Assembly (NCBI GenBank): GCA_947165425.1
Contig: CAMVAJ010000023.1
Coordinates: forward strand, 1 to 35,108
Direction of reading: 5' to 3'
Length of the DNA stretch: 35,108 bases
Origin: an uncultured Clostridia bacterium
Lineage (GTDB): Bacteria; Bacillota; Clostridia; Christensenellales; Aristaeellaceae
Made by a program: the position numbers and the translations under genes. Shown here one piece after another: positions 16,079-31,117 of this stretch; the first letter of the stretch is position 1; each line of letters starts with the position of its first letter. The notes under the pieces are model-generated. The model worked only from the letters and a program-made list of their open reading frames with translations, did no database searches and was not told where the DNA came from.

Positions 16079-18169
16079 ATGCGCAGAAGGTGGCTTGTGC
16101 CGTTGGGGCTTATGATCCTGTGCCTGGCGCTGCTCTTCGGCTCCGCCGCCGCGGAGGAGAGCGGGAAGGCCCAGTGGACCGTCATGTTTTACCTGTGCGG
16201 CTCCGACCTGGAGTCCGTCCACAGCTTCGCCACCGGCAACCTCGAGGAGATCTCCCACTGCGGCGAGTTCGTCTACTTTGATTATTCCGCACCCCCGGGC
16301 TCGGCGGGCACCGATGATGGGCTGTCCCTGATCGGGCGTCCCCACGGCGACGTCCAGATCGTGATCGAGACCGGCGGCAGCAAGGTATGGCACGCCCAGT
16401 CTCTGGGCATGCGGGTCGACAGCGGCTATCTGCAGCGCTGGCATTATACGCCCAACTCGACCCTGGAGGGCCCGTATGAAAACGGCTTTACGCTGATGGA
16501 CAGCCGTCCCCTGGCCAGCATGGCGGATTCGGAGACCCTGGCCGATTTCATCCGCTGGAGCGTCGCGAACTATCCGGCGGAGAAATACGCCCTGGTGCTG
16601 TGGGATCACGGCGGCGGCAGCAAGACGGGCCTCTTCATCGACGAGCTGTTCCCGGGCGACGTCATGAGTCTGCAGGAGCTGAACGCCGCGCTGCGCGACG
16701 GCGGCGTGGTTTTTGAGAACATCCTGTTCGACGCCTGCATGATGGCGAACCTCGAAACCGCCTACAGCGTCAAGGATTACGCCAAGTGGATGGTCGGCTC
16801 CGAGGAGGTCGTCGCCGGGAAGGGAACCGCCATCGCCGACTGGCTCCAGCAGCTGCTCAACGACCCGCAGTGCGACGGGCGGCGGCTCGGGCGCTGGATC
16901 TGCGACATGACCCAGATCAAATACGCCAACGAGGACGACGAACAGACGCAGAACCTGATGACTTGGTCGGTGATCGACCTCTCCGCCATCGGCCACCTCG
17001 CCGACGTTTTCGACCGCTATTTTGAATACCTCGGACAGCTCTACGTGGATAAGCCCTTCCTCATGTCGCTGCAGGCCTTCGCGCTGCGCAAGTCGGAGTG
17101 CTATGGCTCCAACCAGGACTCCATGATCGATCTGGCCCAGCCGTTCTACAGCGAAACCGCCGTCATGTCGATGGATGCGGACCTGCGCCGGGAGCTTCTG
17201 GACGCCATCTCGGACGCGGTCATCTACTGTGTGCGCGGCACGGGGCGGAGCGCCGCCAGAGGGCTCTCCTTCTGCTACGCGGTGGACTTCGATATCGACG
17301 ACATGGACACCTACGCCGACAACTGTCCCTCCCCGCATTTCCTCGCCTTCCTGGACGCCATCTCCCCCTGGACCGCGCCCGACTCTGTTTACAGCCGCGG
17401 TGCGCGGCGGCTGCCGGAGATCGACACCCAGTCCGCCTATGTGACCTACGCCAAAAAGGAGTACGCGCCGGACGGGGTGCCCGGCTTCTCCGTCATCTCG
17501 GAGCAGGGCATGGCCTCGACCAACTACTTCTACAATCTCTACCGCAAGAGCGATACCACCAACCAGATCCTCTGGCTGGGCTCCGCGCCGGTGCTTGTCA
17601 ACGAGAAGGGGACCGACGAGCCCTCCGTCTTCTCCGGGTTTGAGTCGTGGCAATGGCCCTTCATCGAGGGCACCTACTGCTCCATCGAGATGCTCAACTC
17701 CGGCACCGCCGGGGATTACAACCGGCTGTACAATATTCCCCTCCAGATCGGCGCGGACATCTGGAACCTCCGCGTGAGCTTCAACGACAGCGAAAACGCC
17801 TATGACGTCTACGGCTTCTGGGAGGGCTATGACTCGGACAGCGAGATGTTCAACCGGAACGTGAAGTCGCTCTCCCAGTTCTCCGGGCAGCACTTCCGTC
17901 TGCTCTACCCCATCGACACCAACGACTACCACACCAAGGGCTTCTATGAGGCCTCCAGCTCCTTCCTCCTCTACAAGACCCTCGAGGTGGAGGACCGGGT
18001 GCTGCCGCCCGGGACCTACTATCTGCAGTATGTGGTCAACGATCTCTTTGAGCGCCCGATGACGCTGGATACCATCGAGATGTACTGGGACGGCCAGCAT
18101 GTCACCTTCCCCGAGGGCTTCACCTGGGAGGGCACGGTCAAGCTGAGCGTCCGGAAGGATTACTGGTGA
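16079..18169 (+). CDS. Secreted clostripain-family (C11) cysteine peptidase
   Basis: A 696-aa protein with a Sec signal peptide (about 1-24, cleavage near AAA-EE). The C11 domain begins with WTVMFYLCGSDLE at about 32-45. Catalytic His177 lies in LVLWDHGGGS and catalytic Cys220 in FDACMMANLE, the C11 dyad. Both are intact, so an active enzyme is expected. A C-terminal region of about 250 residues, beta-rich by eye, is of unknown role. Family members cleave after basic residues, often after self-processing. The ATG follows GAGGAGG at seven bases. The MATE and NRPS genes follow in the same direction, the first after 37 bases, so co-transcription is likely. Confidence 0.9.
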   Translation: MRRRWLVPLGLMILCLALLFGSAAAEESGKAQWTVMFYLCGSDLESVHSFATGNLEEISHCGEFVYFDYSAPPGSAGTDDGLSLIGRPHGDVQIVIETGGSKVWHAQSLGMRVDSGYLQRWHYTPNSTLEGPYENGFTLMDSRPLASMADSETLADFIRWSVANYPAEKYALVLWDHGGGSKTGLFIDELFPGDVMSLQELNAALRDGGVVFENILFDACMMANLETAYSVKDYAKWMVGSEEVVAGKGTAIADWLQQLLNDPQCDGRRLGRWICDMTQIKYANEDDEQTQNLMTWSVIDLSAIGHLADVFDRYFEYLGQLYVDKPFLMSLQAFALRKSECYGSNQDSMIDLAQPFYSETAVMSMDADLRRELLDAISDAVIYCVRGTGRSAARGLSFCYAVDFDIDDMDTYADNCPSPHFLAFLDAISPWTAPDSVYSRGARRLPEIDTQSAYVTYAKKEYAPDGVPGFSVISEQGMASTNYFYNLYRKSDTTNQILWLGSAPVLVNEKGTDEPSVFSGFESWQWPFIEGTYCSIEMLNSGTAGDYNRLYNIPLQIGADIWNLRVSFNDSENAYDVYGFWEGYDSDSEMFNRNVKSLSQFSGQHFRLLYPIDTNDYHTKGFYEASSSFLLYKTLEVEDRVLPPGTYYLQYVVNDLFERPMTLDTIEMYWDGQHVTFPEGFTWEGTVKLSVRKDYW

Positions 18170-18206
18170 TTTGAGCCGCCGAAGGGCGGAGAGAGGAGTG
18201 CAGCGC

Positions 18207-19532
18207 GTGGATTATCTGCGGGATTCCCATCTCTCGCTGCTCTCCCGGCTCGTGCCCTCCGCCATGGGGACGCTCCTGAGCGAGACCATCGCCTCCATGA
18301 TCGACTCCGTGGTGCTGACCCACTATCTCGGCGCGGACATGCTCGCCACCATCAGCGTCACCATGCCGATCTACCTGGCGGTCAACACCCTCTCGATGCT
18401 GATCTCCTCCGGCGGGGCCACCCTCTTCGCCCAGGCCCTCGGCCGCGGCGACCGCGAGGAGGCCCAGCGCTGCTTCACCTGCAGCACCCTCCTGATGCTG
18501 CTGTGCGGCGCGCTGATGACGCTCTTCGGCGTCCCCTTCGTGCGCCCGATCGTCCGCGCCCTCGGCGGGAGCGGCGCGATGGAGGCCACCGTCGCCTACA
18601 GCCGGGTGCAGTTCGCCTTCATGATCCCCCTGGTCCTCTACCAGCAGCTGAACGTCTTCGTCCGCTTCGACGGCGCCCCGGCCCGGGCCGTGCTCTCCAC
18701 GGTGCTCTCCTCCGTGGTCAATCTGGCGCTGGACTTCCTGCTGGTGGGCGTCCTCGGGATGGGCGCGGGGGGCGCGGCCCTGGCCACCTGCCTGGCCTAC
18801 ACCGCGGCCATGCTCGTCAACGCCGCCTACCTGCTGCGCCGGCGGCGCAACCTGATCTTCCGCCGCGCGAGCCTGACCTGGGCGCGGGTGCGGAGCACGC
18901 TGCGCACGGGCCTGCCCCTCTCCCTCTCCCAGCTGGGGATGGCGCTGGTGACCGCGCTGTACAACAACCGCATCGGCGACCTCGGCGGCGTGATGTACCA
19001 GAACGTCTTCGGCGCGATCGTCCAGATCTCCGGCATCCTCTGGGCAATCTACGAGGGCGTCGGCCAGGCCTGCCAGCCGATCTTCGCGGCCTGCTTCGGC
19101 GCGGGCGACCGGGCGCGCTTCCGGCGGACCTACCGGATCGGGCTGGGGCTGGAGACGGGGCTGATGGCGGCCGGCACCGCGCTGTGCCTCGCCGCCCCGG
19201 CGCTGCTGACCGGGCTTTTTGCCATGGACGCCCCCGCGCAGCGGGAGATCGCCGTCCGGGCGGTCCGGATCTACGGCCTCTCGCTGCTCTTCACGGGCTT
19301 CAACACCATGAACATCTATTATTTCCAGGCGCAGGAGCGGGAGCGGAACGCCTCGGCCATCGTGCTGCTGAGCGGCACCGTGCTGCCGATCCTCCTCCTG
19401 TTCCTGCTGACGGCGCTGGCCGGGGTGGACAGCATCTGGTGGAGCTACCTCCTCGCCCAGGGCCTGACGCTGCTGCTGAGCGCCCTCCGTCTCCTGCGGG
19501 AGCGCCGCGGCGCGGGCGGCGCCATCCAATAG
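18207..19532 (+). CDS. MATE family efflux transporter
   Basis: A 441-aa integral membrane protein with about 12 helices in two homologous halves, typical of MATE (multidrug and toxin extrusion) proteins. Recognisable segments are PSAMGTLLSETIASMIDS in helix 1 and the PIYLAVNTLSMLISSGGATL run in helix 2. It would use a Na or H gradient to export small organic molecules. I chose GTG at 18207, which lies eight bases after GAGAGGAG; in-frame alternatives are GTG at 18198 and TTG at 18171. It lies 13 bases before the NRPS start, so export of the NRPS product is the natural inference. Confidence 0.88.
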   Translation: MDYLRDSHLSLLSRLVPSAMGTLLSETIASMIDSVVLTHYLGADMLATISVTMPIYLAVNTLSMLISSGGATLFAQALGRGDREEAQRCFTCSTLLMLLCGALMTLFGVPFVRPIVRALGGSGAMEATVAYSRVQFAFMIPLVLYQQLNVFVRFDGAPARAVLSTVLSSVVNLALDFLLVGVLGMGAGGAALATCLAYTAAMLVNAAYLLRRRRNLIFRRASLTWARVRSTLRTGLPLSLSQLGMALVTALYNNRIGDLGGVMYQNVFGAIVQISGILWAIYEGVGQACQPIFAACFGAGDRARFRRTYRIGLGLETGLMAAGTALCLAAPALLTGLFAMDAPAQREIAVRAVRIYGLSLLFTGFNTMNIYYFQAQERERNASAIVLLSGTVLPILLLFLLTALAGVDSIWWSYLLAQGLTLLLSALRLLRERRGAGGAIQ

Positions 19533-19545
19533 GGGGAAACACGGA

Positions 19546-26193
<6,648 letters not shown>

Positions 26194-26229
26194 GAGCTGT
26201 GCGATCCGGGCTGAAAAAGACGCAGATTG

Positions 26230-26272
26230 TTCACAATCTATTCATTCGCATGACAAAAATGCGGGCTATACT
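26230..26272 (+). promoter_or_regulatory. Putative activator-dependent promoter of the HtrA-like gene
   Basis: A -10 TATACT at 26267-26272 has no good -35. Upstream are TTCA at 26230-26233 and 26241-26244, 11 bases apart, followed by TGACA, plus a short palindrome GATTGT-TC-ACAATC at 26225-26238. Direct repeats at one-turn spacing are typical of OmpR/PhoB-family response regulator sites. No such regulator is in the window. Confidence 0.45.
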
Positions 26273-26360
26273 ACCCCATGCAGTGAGCGGAGAGGCTTCC
26301 CAGACAAAGCCGGACGCCCACCGCATCAAGAAGACCAAAATCTCCAAGGAGGTAAGCAAT

Positions 26361-27680
26361 ATGCGTGAAAACAAATCCTTCGCTCTGAAAGTGCTCTCTG
26401 TGGCCCTGGCGCTGGCGCTGGTCATCGGCGGCGCGGGACTGGCCTTCAACGGCTCGGCCGCCTCGGCCGAGGAGAAGGTCGTGGTCACCAGCCCCTTCAC
26501 CCAGGCTGTGAAGGACGTGCGCGACAGCGTGGTCGGCATCAACAACTATCAGACCGTCCGCTACGCCAACTACGGCAGCGGCTTCGGCGGCTTCGGCTGG
26601 GACTGGGATGACTTCTTCGGCTACGGCAGCGGCGGCAACCGCAACAACGGCGGCCGCGGCCAGGAGAGCACCCAGGAGGTCAAGGCCGGCTCCGGCTCCG
26701 GCGTGGTGATCGCCGAGGGTTACGTGCTGACCAACCATCATGTGGTGGACGGCGCCTCCAAGCTCACCGTGGCCGTCATGCAGGAGGGCGCCTCCGAGCC
26801 CGTGGAGTACGACGCCACCCTCGTGGCCCAGGACGAGAACCTGGACGTGGCCGTCGTCTACTGCCCGTCCCTGAAGCTGCAGCCCGTGGCGCTGGGCGAC
26901 AGCGACACCCTGCAGGTGGGCGACTGGGCCATCTGCATCGGCAACCCGCTGGGCGACACCTTCTACGGCACCGTGACGGCGGGCATCGTCTCCGCCCTGA
27001 ACCGGAACATCTCCTCCACCAGCTATGACAAGTACGGCCGGCGCGAGACCGTCACCAACACCATGATCCAGGTGGACGCGGCCATCAACTCCGGCAACTC
27101 CGGCGGCGGCATGTTCTCCGTCTCCGGCGAGCTGATGGGCATCCCGACGATCAAGTACACGGGCTCCGCCTTCTCCGGCGCCTCCATCGACGGCATCGGC
27201 ATGTGCATCCCGATCAACGCCGCCAAGCCGCTGATCAGCGACGTGCTCTCCGGCGTGATCAAGACCCCGGAAATACCTGAGACGGACGACACCCAGCGCA
27301 GCGCCGCGGACAGCAGCCTGACGGGCAAGCCCCGCCTGGGCATCACCGTGAACACCCTGAACCCCTCCTCCTCCGCCATCGCCTCCGGCCGGCTGCCCAA
27401 CGGCGTCTATGTCCGCGAGGTCGAGGCCAACTCCCCCGCCGACGAGGCCGGCATGAAAGCCGGTGACATCATCGTCGAGATGGAGGAGGCCGTGGTCACC
27501 TCCGTCAGCCAGCTCACCGGCATCGTGGGCGAGCACGGCGAGGGCGACACCCTGCAGGTCAAGGTCTTCCGGGCCGAGGGCCTGAAGGAGGCCGTCGAGA
27601 ACGGCGGCGAGGTCCCCGAGGACGGCGAATACATCGATCTCTTTGTCACCCTCCGCGTCGTGGACGATGTGAAGCAGTGA
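26361..27680 (+). CDS. HtrA-like trypsin-type serine protease with PDZ domain
   Basis: A 439-aa protein. An N-terminal signal or anchor (about 8-36, ending ASAEE) leads to the cell surface. A Gly/Trp/Asn-rich low-complexity linker (about 70-105) follows. The trypsin-like domain (about 108-310) has catalytic His127 in TNHHVVD, Asp162 in NLDVAVV and Ser247 in NSGNSGGG. A PDZ domain (about 330-415) includes GVYVREVEANSPADEAGMKAGD. HtrA/DegP proteins degrade or refold misfolded exported proteins under envelope stress. ATG at 26361 follows AAGGAGG at nine bases. A promoter lies upstream and a strong terminator downstream, so it is monocistronic. The symbol is left empty because several HtrA paralogues are common. 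Confidence 0.93.
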   Translation: MRENKSFALKVLSVALALALVIGGAGLAFNGSAASAEEKVVVTSPFTQAVKDVRDSVVGINNYQTVRYANYGSGFGGFGWDWDDFFGYGSGGNRNNGGRGQESTQEVKAGSGSGVVIAEGYVLTNHHVVDGASKLTVAVMQEGASEPVEYDATLVAQDENLDVAVVYCPSLKLQPVALGDSDTLQVGDWAICIGNPLGDTFYGTVTAGIVSALNRNISSTSYDKYGRRETVTNTMIQVDAAINSGNSGGGMFSVSGELMGIPTIKYTGSAFSGASIDGIGMCIPINAAKPLISDVLSGVIKTPEIPETDDTQRSAADSSLTGKPRLGITVNTLNPSSSAIASGRLPNGVYVREVEANSPADEAGMKAGDIIVEMEEAVVTSVSQLTGIVGEHGEGDTLQVKVFRAEGLKEAVENGGEVPEDGEYIDLFVTLRVVDDVKQ

Positions 27681-27705
27681 CCTGAGATAATCCCCCCCTT
27701 CCCAT

Positions 27706-27735
27706 GGGACGGCCCCCTGCGGGCCGCCCTTTTTT
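27706..27735 (+). terminator. Rho-independent terminator after the HtrA-like gene
   Basis: GGGACGGCCC and GGGCCGCCC arms with a short CCCTGC centre, followed by six T. It lies 26 bases after the stop codon. Confidence 0.85.
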
Positions 27736-27759
27736 GTGTTCGATCTCCCGTCGCTCCGC

Positions 27760-27788
27760 TTTACAGCGAACCCCGTTTCTGCTATGAT
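27760..27788 (+). promoter_or_regulatory. Promoter of the YfcE-like phosphoesterase gene
   Basis: TTTACA (27760-27765) and TATGAT (27783-27788) with a 17-base spacer, five of six consensus bases each. It lies between the HtrA terminator and the next gene. The leader of about 85 bases contains the hairpin GCGCCC-GCCAT-GGGCGC. Confidence 0.7.
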
Positions 27789-27879
27789 ACCGGGTGTCAG
27801 CGCCCGCCATGGGCGCAAAAAACCGAATCCGCTCCCGGAGCTGCCCGTCCCATCCGAGGAACCAGAAAAGAGGCTGACC

Positions 27880-28557
27880 ATGCGCATTGTTCTGCTCGCC
27901 GACCTGCACGGCAACCGCCCCGCGACGGAGGCGGCGGAGGCCGCCCTCGCGGCCCTGGCCCCGGACGACGTCTGGTTCCTGGGGGACGCGGTGGGCAAAG
28001 GACCCTCCAACGACTTCTGCTGCGACTGGGTGCGGGCCCGGTGCCGGCACTGGGTGGGCGGCAACTGGGACTACGGCGTGGGCGGGCGGCAGTTCCCCGC
28101 CGACGGCTTCTACTGGCGGCAGCTGGGCGAGGAGCGCCTGGCCTGGCTGCGGAGCCTGCCGCGGGAGGCGGAGCTCACCTTCGCCGGGGTCCGCTTCCGG
28201 CTGCTCCACGGGCGGCCGGTCACCGAGCTGCTCCGCGTCCAGAGCCCCGCCGACGCCCTCGAGCCGCTGTTCCGCACGGAGCGGGGCGATTTCGGCGGCG
28301 TGATCTTCGCCGACAGCCACCGGCCCTTCGTACGGACGCTCGCCACGGGCTATATTCTCAACACCGGCTCTATCGGGAACTCCATGGGCGTGCCGCGCGC
28401 CCACTTTCTCCTCATGGAGGATCAGCCGCTGCGCATGACCGTGGTCTCCCTCCCCTATGACCGGGAGGCCGCCGTGGCCGACGCGCTCCAAGCAAAAGAC
28501 CTCCCGAAGCGGGAGGCCTATATCCATGAGATTCAGACCGGGATCTACTCCCGGTAG
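27880..28557 (+). CDS. YfcE-like metallophosphoesterase
   Basis: A 225-aa calcineurin-like phosphoesterase. The metal-binding blocks are DLHGN near residues 8-12, FLGDAVGKGP near 35-44, GGNWD near 62-66, the later LLHGRP and ADSHRPF blocks, and LNTGSIGNSMG. This is the order of the YfcE/MJ0936 group, which hydrolyses phosphodiesters such as bis-pNPP in vitro; the natural substrate is uncertain. I chose ATG at 27880, because the frame upstream of it overlaps the promoter and carries no similarity. The gene is alone between its promoter and a terminator. Confidence 0.85.
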   Translation: MRIVLLADLHGNRPATEAAEAALAALAPDDVWFLGDAVGKGPSNDFCCDWVRARCRHWVGGNWDYGVGGRQFPADGFYWRQLGEERLAWLRSLPREAELTFAGVRFRLLHGRPVTELLRVQSPADALEPLFRTERGDFGGVIFADSHRPFVRTLATGYILNTGSIGNSMGVPRAHFLLMEDQPLRMTVVSLPYDREAAVADALQAKDLPKREAYIHEIQTGIYSR

Positions 28558-28570
28558 CGCTTCTGCTCTC

Positions 28571-28591
28571 CGCCCCGTGAGGGGCGTTTTT
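28571..28591 (+). terminator. Rho-independent terminator between convergent genes
   Basis: CGCCCC-GTGA-GGGGCG followed by TTTTT. It ends the plus-strand phosphoesterase gene. The T run reaches the stop of the convergent minus-strand gene. On the minus strand there is no T tail, so it should act in the plus direction only. Confidence 0.8.
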
Positions 28592-29097
28592 CATTGGTGC
28601 TGGACCACCTTGGGCAGCACCGCGTCGATATCCACATACCAGCCGTCGCCGCCCTGCTCGAGATAGATCGGCACCTTGTCGGACTTGAACATATCCGAGG
28701 GGTCGAAGGAGAAATACCGGCTGTAGTAGACGTGCATGACGCCGTTCTCGTCCTGGTAGTGCACCTCCACCCGCCGCGCGTAGGTCGAGCCCTTGCTGGT
28801 GTTCGACGGCTTGCTCACCCCGGCGATGGTGCCCATCACATAGTACCCGCCGTCGAGGGCCCGCTGCGCGCCCTGCCGCCGCTTCAGGTCGAGGGAGAGA
28901 AAGACCAGTCCGACCGCCAGGAAGATCAGCCCCATGCCGCCGAAGACCGCCAGGAAGATCACAGGATCCTCCGGGTCCTCGCCCAGCCTGAGCTGCCAGA
29001 AGAGCAGCCCTAAAAACGCGAAGAGCGCGCCCATCGGCGTAAACACGAGGCCGATGATCCCATTCTCAGTCCAGCCAAGCTTCTTTCGATCCGTCAT
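28591..29097 (-). CDS. Small two-helix membrane protein (DUF3592-like)
   Basis: A 168-aa protein. Two membrane helices at about 15-35 and 47-70 are followed by a soluble beta-rich domain of about 90 residues with GTIAGVSKPSNTS, RRVEVHYQDENG and YSRYFSFDPSDMF strands. The plan resembles DUF3592 proteins, which are uncharacterised. I chose ATG at 29097, which follows GAGGAGG; an upstream frame to 29166 would overlap the preceding gene. It lies 13 bases after that gene and is the last of the minus-strand unit. Confidence 0.75.
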   Translation of the reverse strand: MTDRKKLGWTENGIIGLVFTPMGALFAFLGLLFWQLRLGEDPEDPVIFLAVFGGMGLIFLAVGLVFLSLDLKRRQGAQRALDGGYYVMGTIAGVSKPSNTSKGSTYARRVEVHYQDENGVMHVYYSRYFSFDPSDMFKSDKVPIYLEQGGDGWYVDIDAVLPKVVQHQ

Positions 29098-29110
29098 CTC
29101 GCATGCCTCC

Positions 29111-31024
29111 TCAGGGAATGTACAGCTGATAGATCCGCTCCACCGTATTGCCCTGGCCCAGCTCATAGTCCAGCTCCCAGCGGTGGCTGTCGGCGGTGTA
29201 GGCGATGTACTGGATGTAGCGGGAGCCGTCCGACTCCCGTTTGTAGATCTTGCCGATGCCGTCGCCCGTGGAGTACAGGCCCCGGTTGCCGGAGGGGCTC
29301 TCGACCTGCCCCATGTCGCAGAATTTGGAGAGGATGTAGTCCTCGCTCTGGCCCACCTTCGTGCCGCGGGGCGCGCTGATCTCCGTCGTCGTGTAGGAGA
29401 GCTCGATCAGATACTGCACGCCGCCCATGCGCTGGAAGGTCGCGTAGCCCCAGTCGTAGGTGTACCGCCGGCAGGGGTTCTCGAAGCCCTGCATCGTCAG
29501 ATCCTCCTGGCTCTGGGCGCTGCCGTAGGTCCGGGAGAAGACATCCCAGGTCGTGCTGTTCAGCTTGATGCTGCCCAGGTCCTCCGTGGTGTAGGCGGTC
29601 TTCGGCCAGGGCTTGGCCTCGATCTTGTAGTTGACCTCGAGGGTCTGGGAGGGCTTGCCGTACTTGTTGACCGCCACCGCCTGGAGCTTGACGCGCCCGG
29701 TGGGCAGGAGCACCGGCTCCCCGTCGTGGTAGATGGGGCTGTCGGCGTTGGGGAGCGAGCCGTCGATGGTGTAGTAGATGACGATGTCGTCGTCCTCCAT
29801 GTTCTCCAGCCCCGGCCAGATGCGCACCCGCTGCTTCTGCTTATAGGTGGCGGGGGCCAGGGAGGCTCTGGGCATCCGCGGCGAGGGCATGGAGACGCGG
29901 TAGGTCGCGGTCAGCACGTCGGAGACCAGATCCCCGTTGACGCAGACCGCGCGCACCACCCAGGTACCCTCGTCCATGAAGATGCCTTCCTCGTACTTCT
30001 GCCCGTCCGCCGGCAGCGTCGCGTCCGGCTGGTTGATCGTGTAGTAGACGTCGAAGTTCTGGGGCGAGGAGAGGTGGATCGTCATCTTCTGATCGTAGGG
30101 GCCAGCCACCTTGTCCACGATCGGGAGCTGGGGCAGCAGGTCCGAGCGCTGCCGGGAGAAGATCGCGCTGCCGGTCTTCTGATGGGCCAGCTTCATCAGA
30201 TCCGCCGCCTCAGCGTCCCGGCCGTCGGCGAGCATGATGCGGATCTCGTTGGTATAGGCCTCCGTGGCGGAGGGCACGACGTTGGTATACAGCTCGGTGT
30301 AGATCGCCTCCGCGTCCGCGGTGCGGCCCTCGGCCTCGTAGACGCTCGCCAGCATCAGCAGCCCCGGCACGTTGACGATCTTCTCCTCGGAATCGGTGTC
30401 CAGCGCGGCGGCTTTTTCGAAGCTCGCGATGGCCCGCTCCATGTCGCCGGTGTTCATCTGCTCCTCGCCGACCTCCCAGAGCGCGGCGGAGGTCGTCTCC
30501 TGGCCCATGCGAGCGAGGATCCGCTGTCCCGCGGGCGTGCGGCGCAGGTAGAGCACCGCGCCGGCCCCGCCGAGGATCAGCACCACCACCGCCACCACCA
30601 GCACCACCATCCAGTTGACCATGTGCTTGCGGATCGGGCGGTCCGAGCGCTTCCGGTGGGAGCGCTCGCCCATCACGGGCGGCAGCTGCGTCTGGGTCTC
30701 CCCGTAGACGGAGCGGCTGCGCTCGATGCCCTGGGTCTGGGACAGCGGGGTGCCGTCCGCCTCGTAGATCTCGGGGTTGGCGAACATCGGGATCTGCCCG
30801 TCGGAGGAGGGCCGTGTCTCGGGGTCCACATAGACCCGGCCCGTGCCCTGGCGCTCCAGCCAGATGGGCGTCCTCCCGGAGACCGCCTCCTCCCGGGCGC
30901 GCTTTCCCTGCCGGATGGCCATCACGCCGGAGTCCCGGTTCTCGCCCCGGGGCAGGAGCTTGCCGCAGCCCGGGCAGACAATATCATCCGAATCGGCATA
31001 GGTGCCGCAGAATGGACAGAGCAT
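29111..31024 (-). CDS. Zinc-ribbon, TPR and chitobiase-like domain membrane protein
   Basis: A 637-aa protein. The N-terminal zinc ribbon uses Cys 3, 6, 17 and 20 (CPFC and CPGC). A low-complexity cytoplasmic linker runs to about 135, a single membrane helix spans 139-161, and the rest should be outside. TPR-like helices lie at about 180-295. Two chitobiase/beta-hexosaminidase C-terminal-like domains follow: about 301-380 (YYTINQPDATLP) and 385-470 (YYTIDGSLPN). A C-terminal domain of about 160 residues ends the protein. These domains are binding modules and no catalytic site is visible. A cell-surface scaffold is the likely role. The start follows GGGAGGAGG. A strong terminator lies only 33 bases upstream of the start. 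Confidence 0.85.
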   Translation of the reverse strand: MLCPFCGTYADSDDIVCPGCGKLLPRGENRDSGVMAIRQGKRAREEAVSGRTPIWLERQGTGRVYVDPETRPSSDGQIPMFANPEIYEADGTPLSQTQGIERSRSVYGETQTQLPPVMGERSHRKRSDRPIRKHMVNWMVVLVVAVVVLILGGAGAVLYLRRTPAGQRILARMGQETTSAALWEVGEEQMNTGDMERAIASFEKAAALDTDSEEKIVNVPGLLMLASVYEAEGRTADAEAIYTELYTNVVPSATEAYTNEIRIMLADGRDAEAADLMKLAHQKTGSAIFSRQRSDLLPQLPIVDKVAGPYDQKMTIHLSSPQNFDVYYTINQPDATLPADGQKYEEGIFMDEGTWVVRAVCVNGDLVSDVLTATYRVSMPSPRMPRASLAPATYKQKQRVRIWPGLENMEDDDIVIYYTIDGSLPNADSPIYHDGEPVLLPTGRVKLQAVAVNKYGKPSQTLEVNYKIEAKPWPKTAYTTEDLGSIKLNSTTWDVFSRTYGSAQSQEDLTMQGFENPCRRYTYDWGYATFQRMGGVQYLIELSYTTTEISAPRGTKVGQSEDYILSKFCDMGQVESPSGNRGLYSTGDGIGKIYKRESDGSRYIQYIAYTADSHRWELDYELGQGNTVERIYQLYIP

Positions 31025-31057
31025 GGGTCACCTCCTCCCGGTCTCCATCTTCGGAGA

Positions 31058-31095
31058 AAAAGGGCGCGGGGCGGATCGCATCCGCCCCGCGCCCG
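31058..31095 (-). terminator. Strong intercistronic terminator between SPFH and TPR genes
   Basis: On the minus strand a perfect 15-pair stem (GGGCGCGGGGCGGAT and its complement) with a three-base loop is followed by TTTTT. It ends 22 bases downstream of the SPFH gene stop and 33 bases before the next ATG. No promoter fits in the remaining 33 bases, so the downstream gene would depend on readthrough. Confidence 0.9.
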
Positions 31096-31117
31096 CTGCA
31101 ATCGTTTTGTTCCGCGC

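Noticed and set aside
27736-27879. 48-residue N-terminal extension of the YfcE-like protein
   Set aside because: It would start inside the terminator T run and cover the promoter; the metal-binding core begins just after the chosen ATG.
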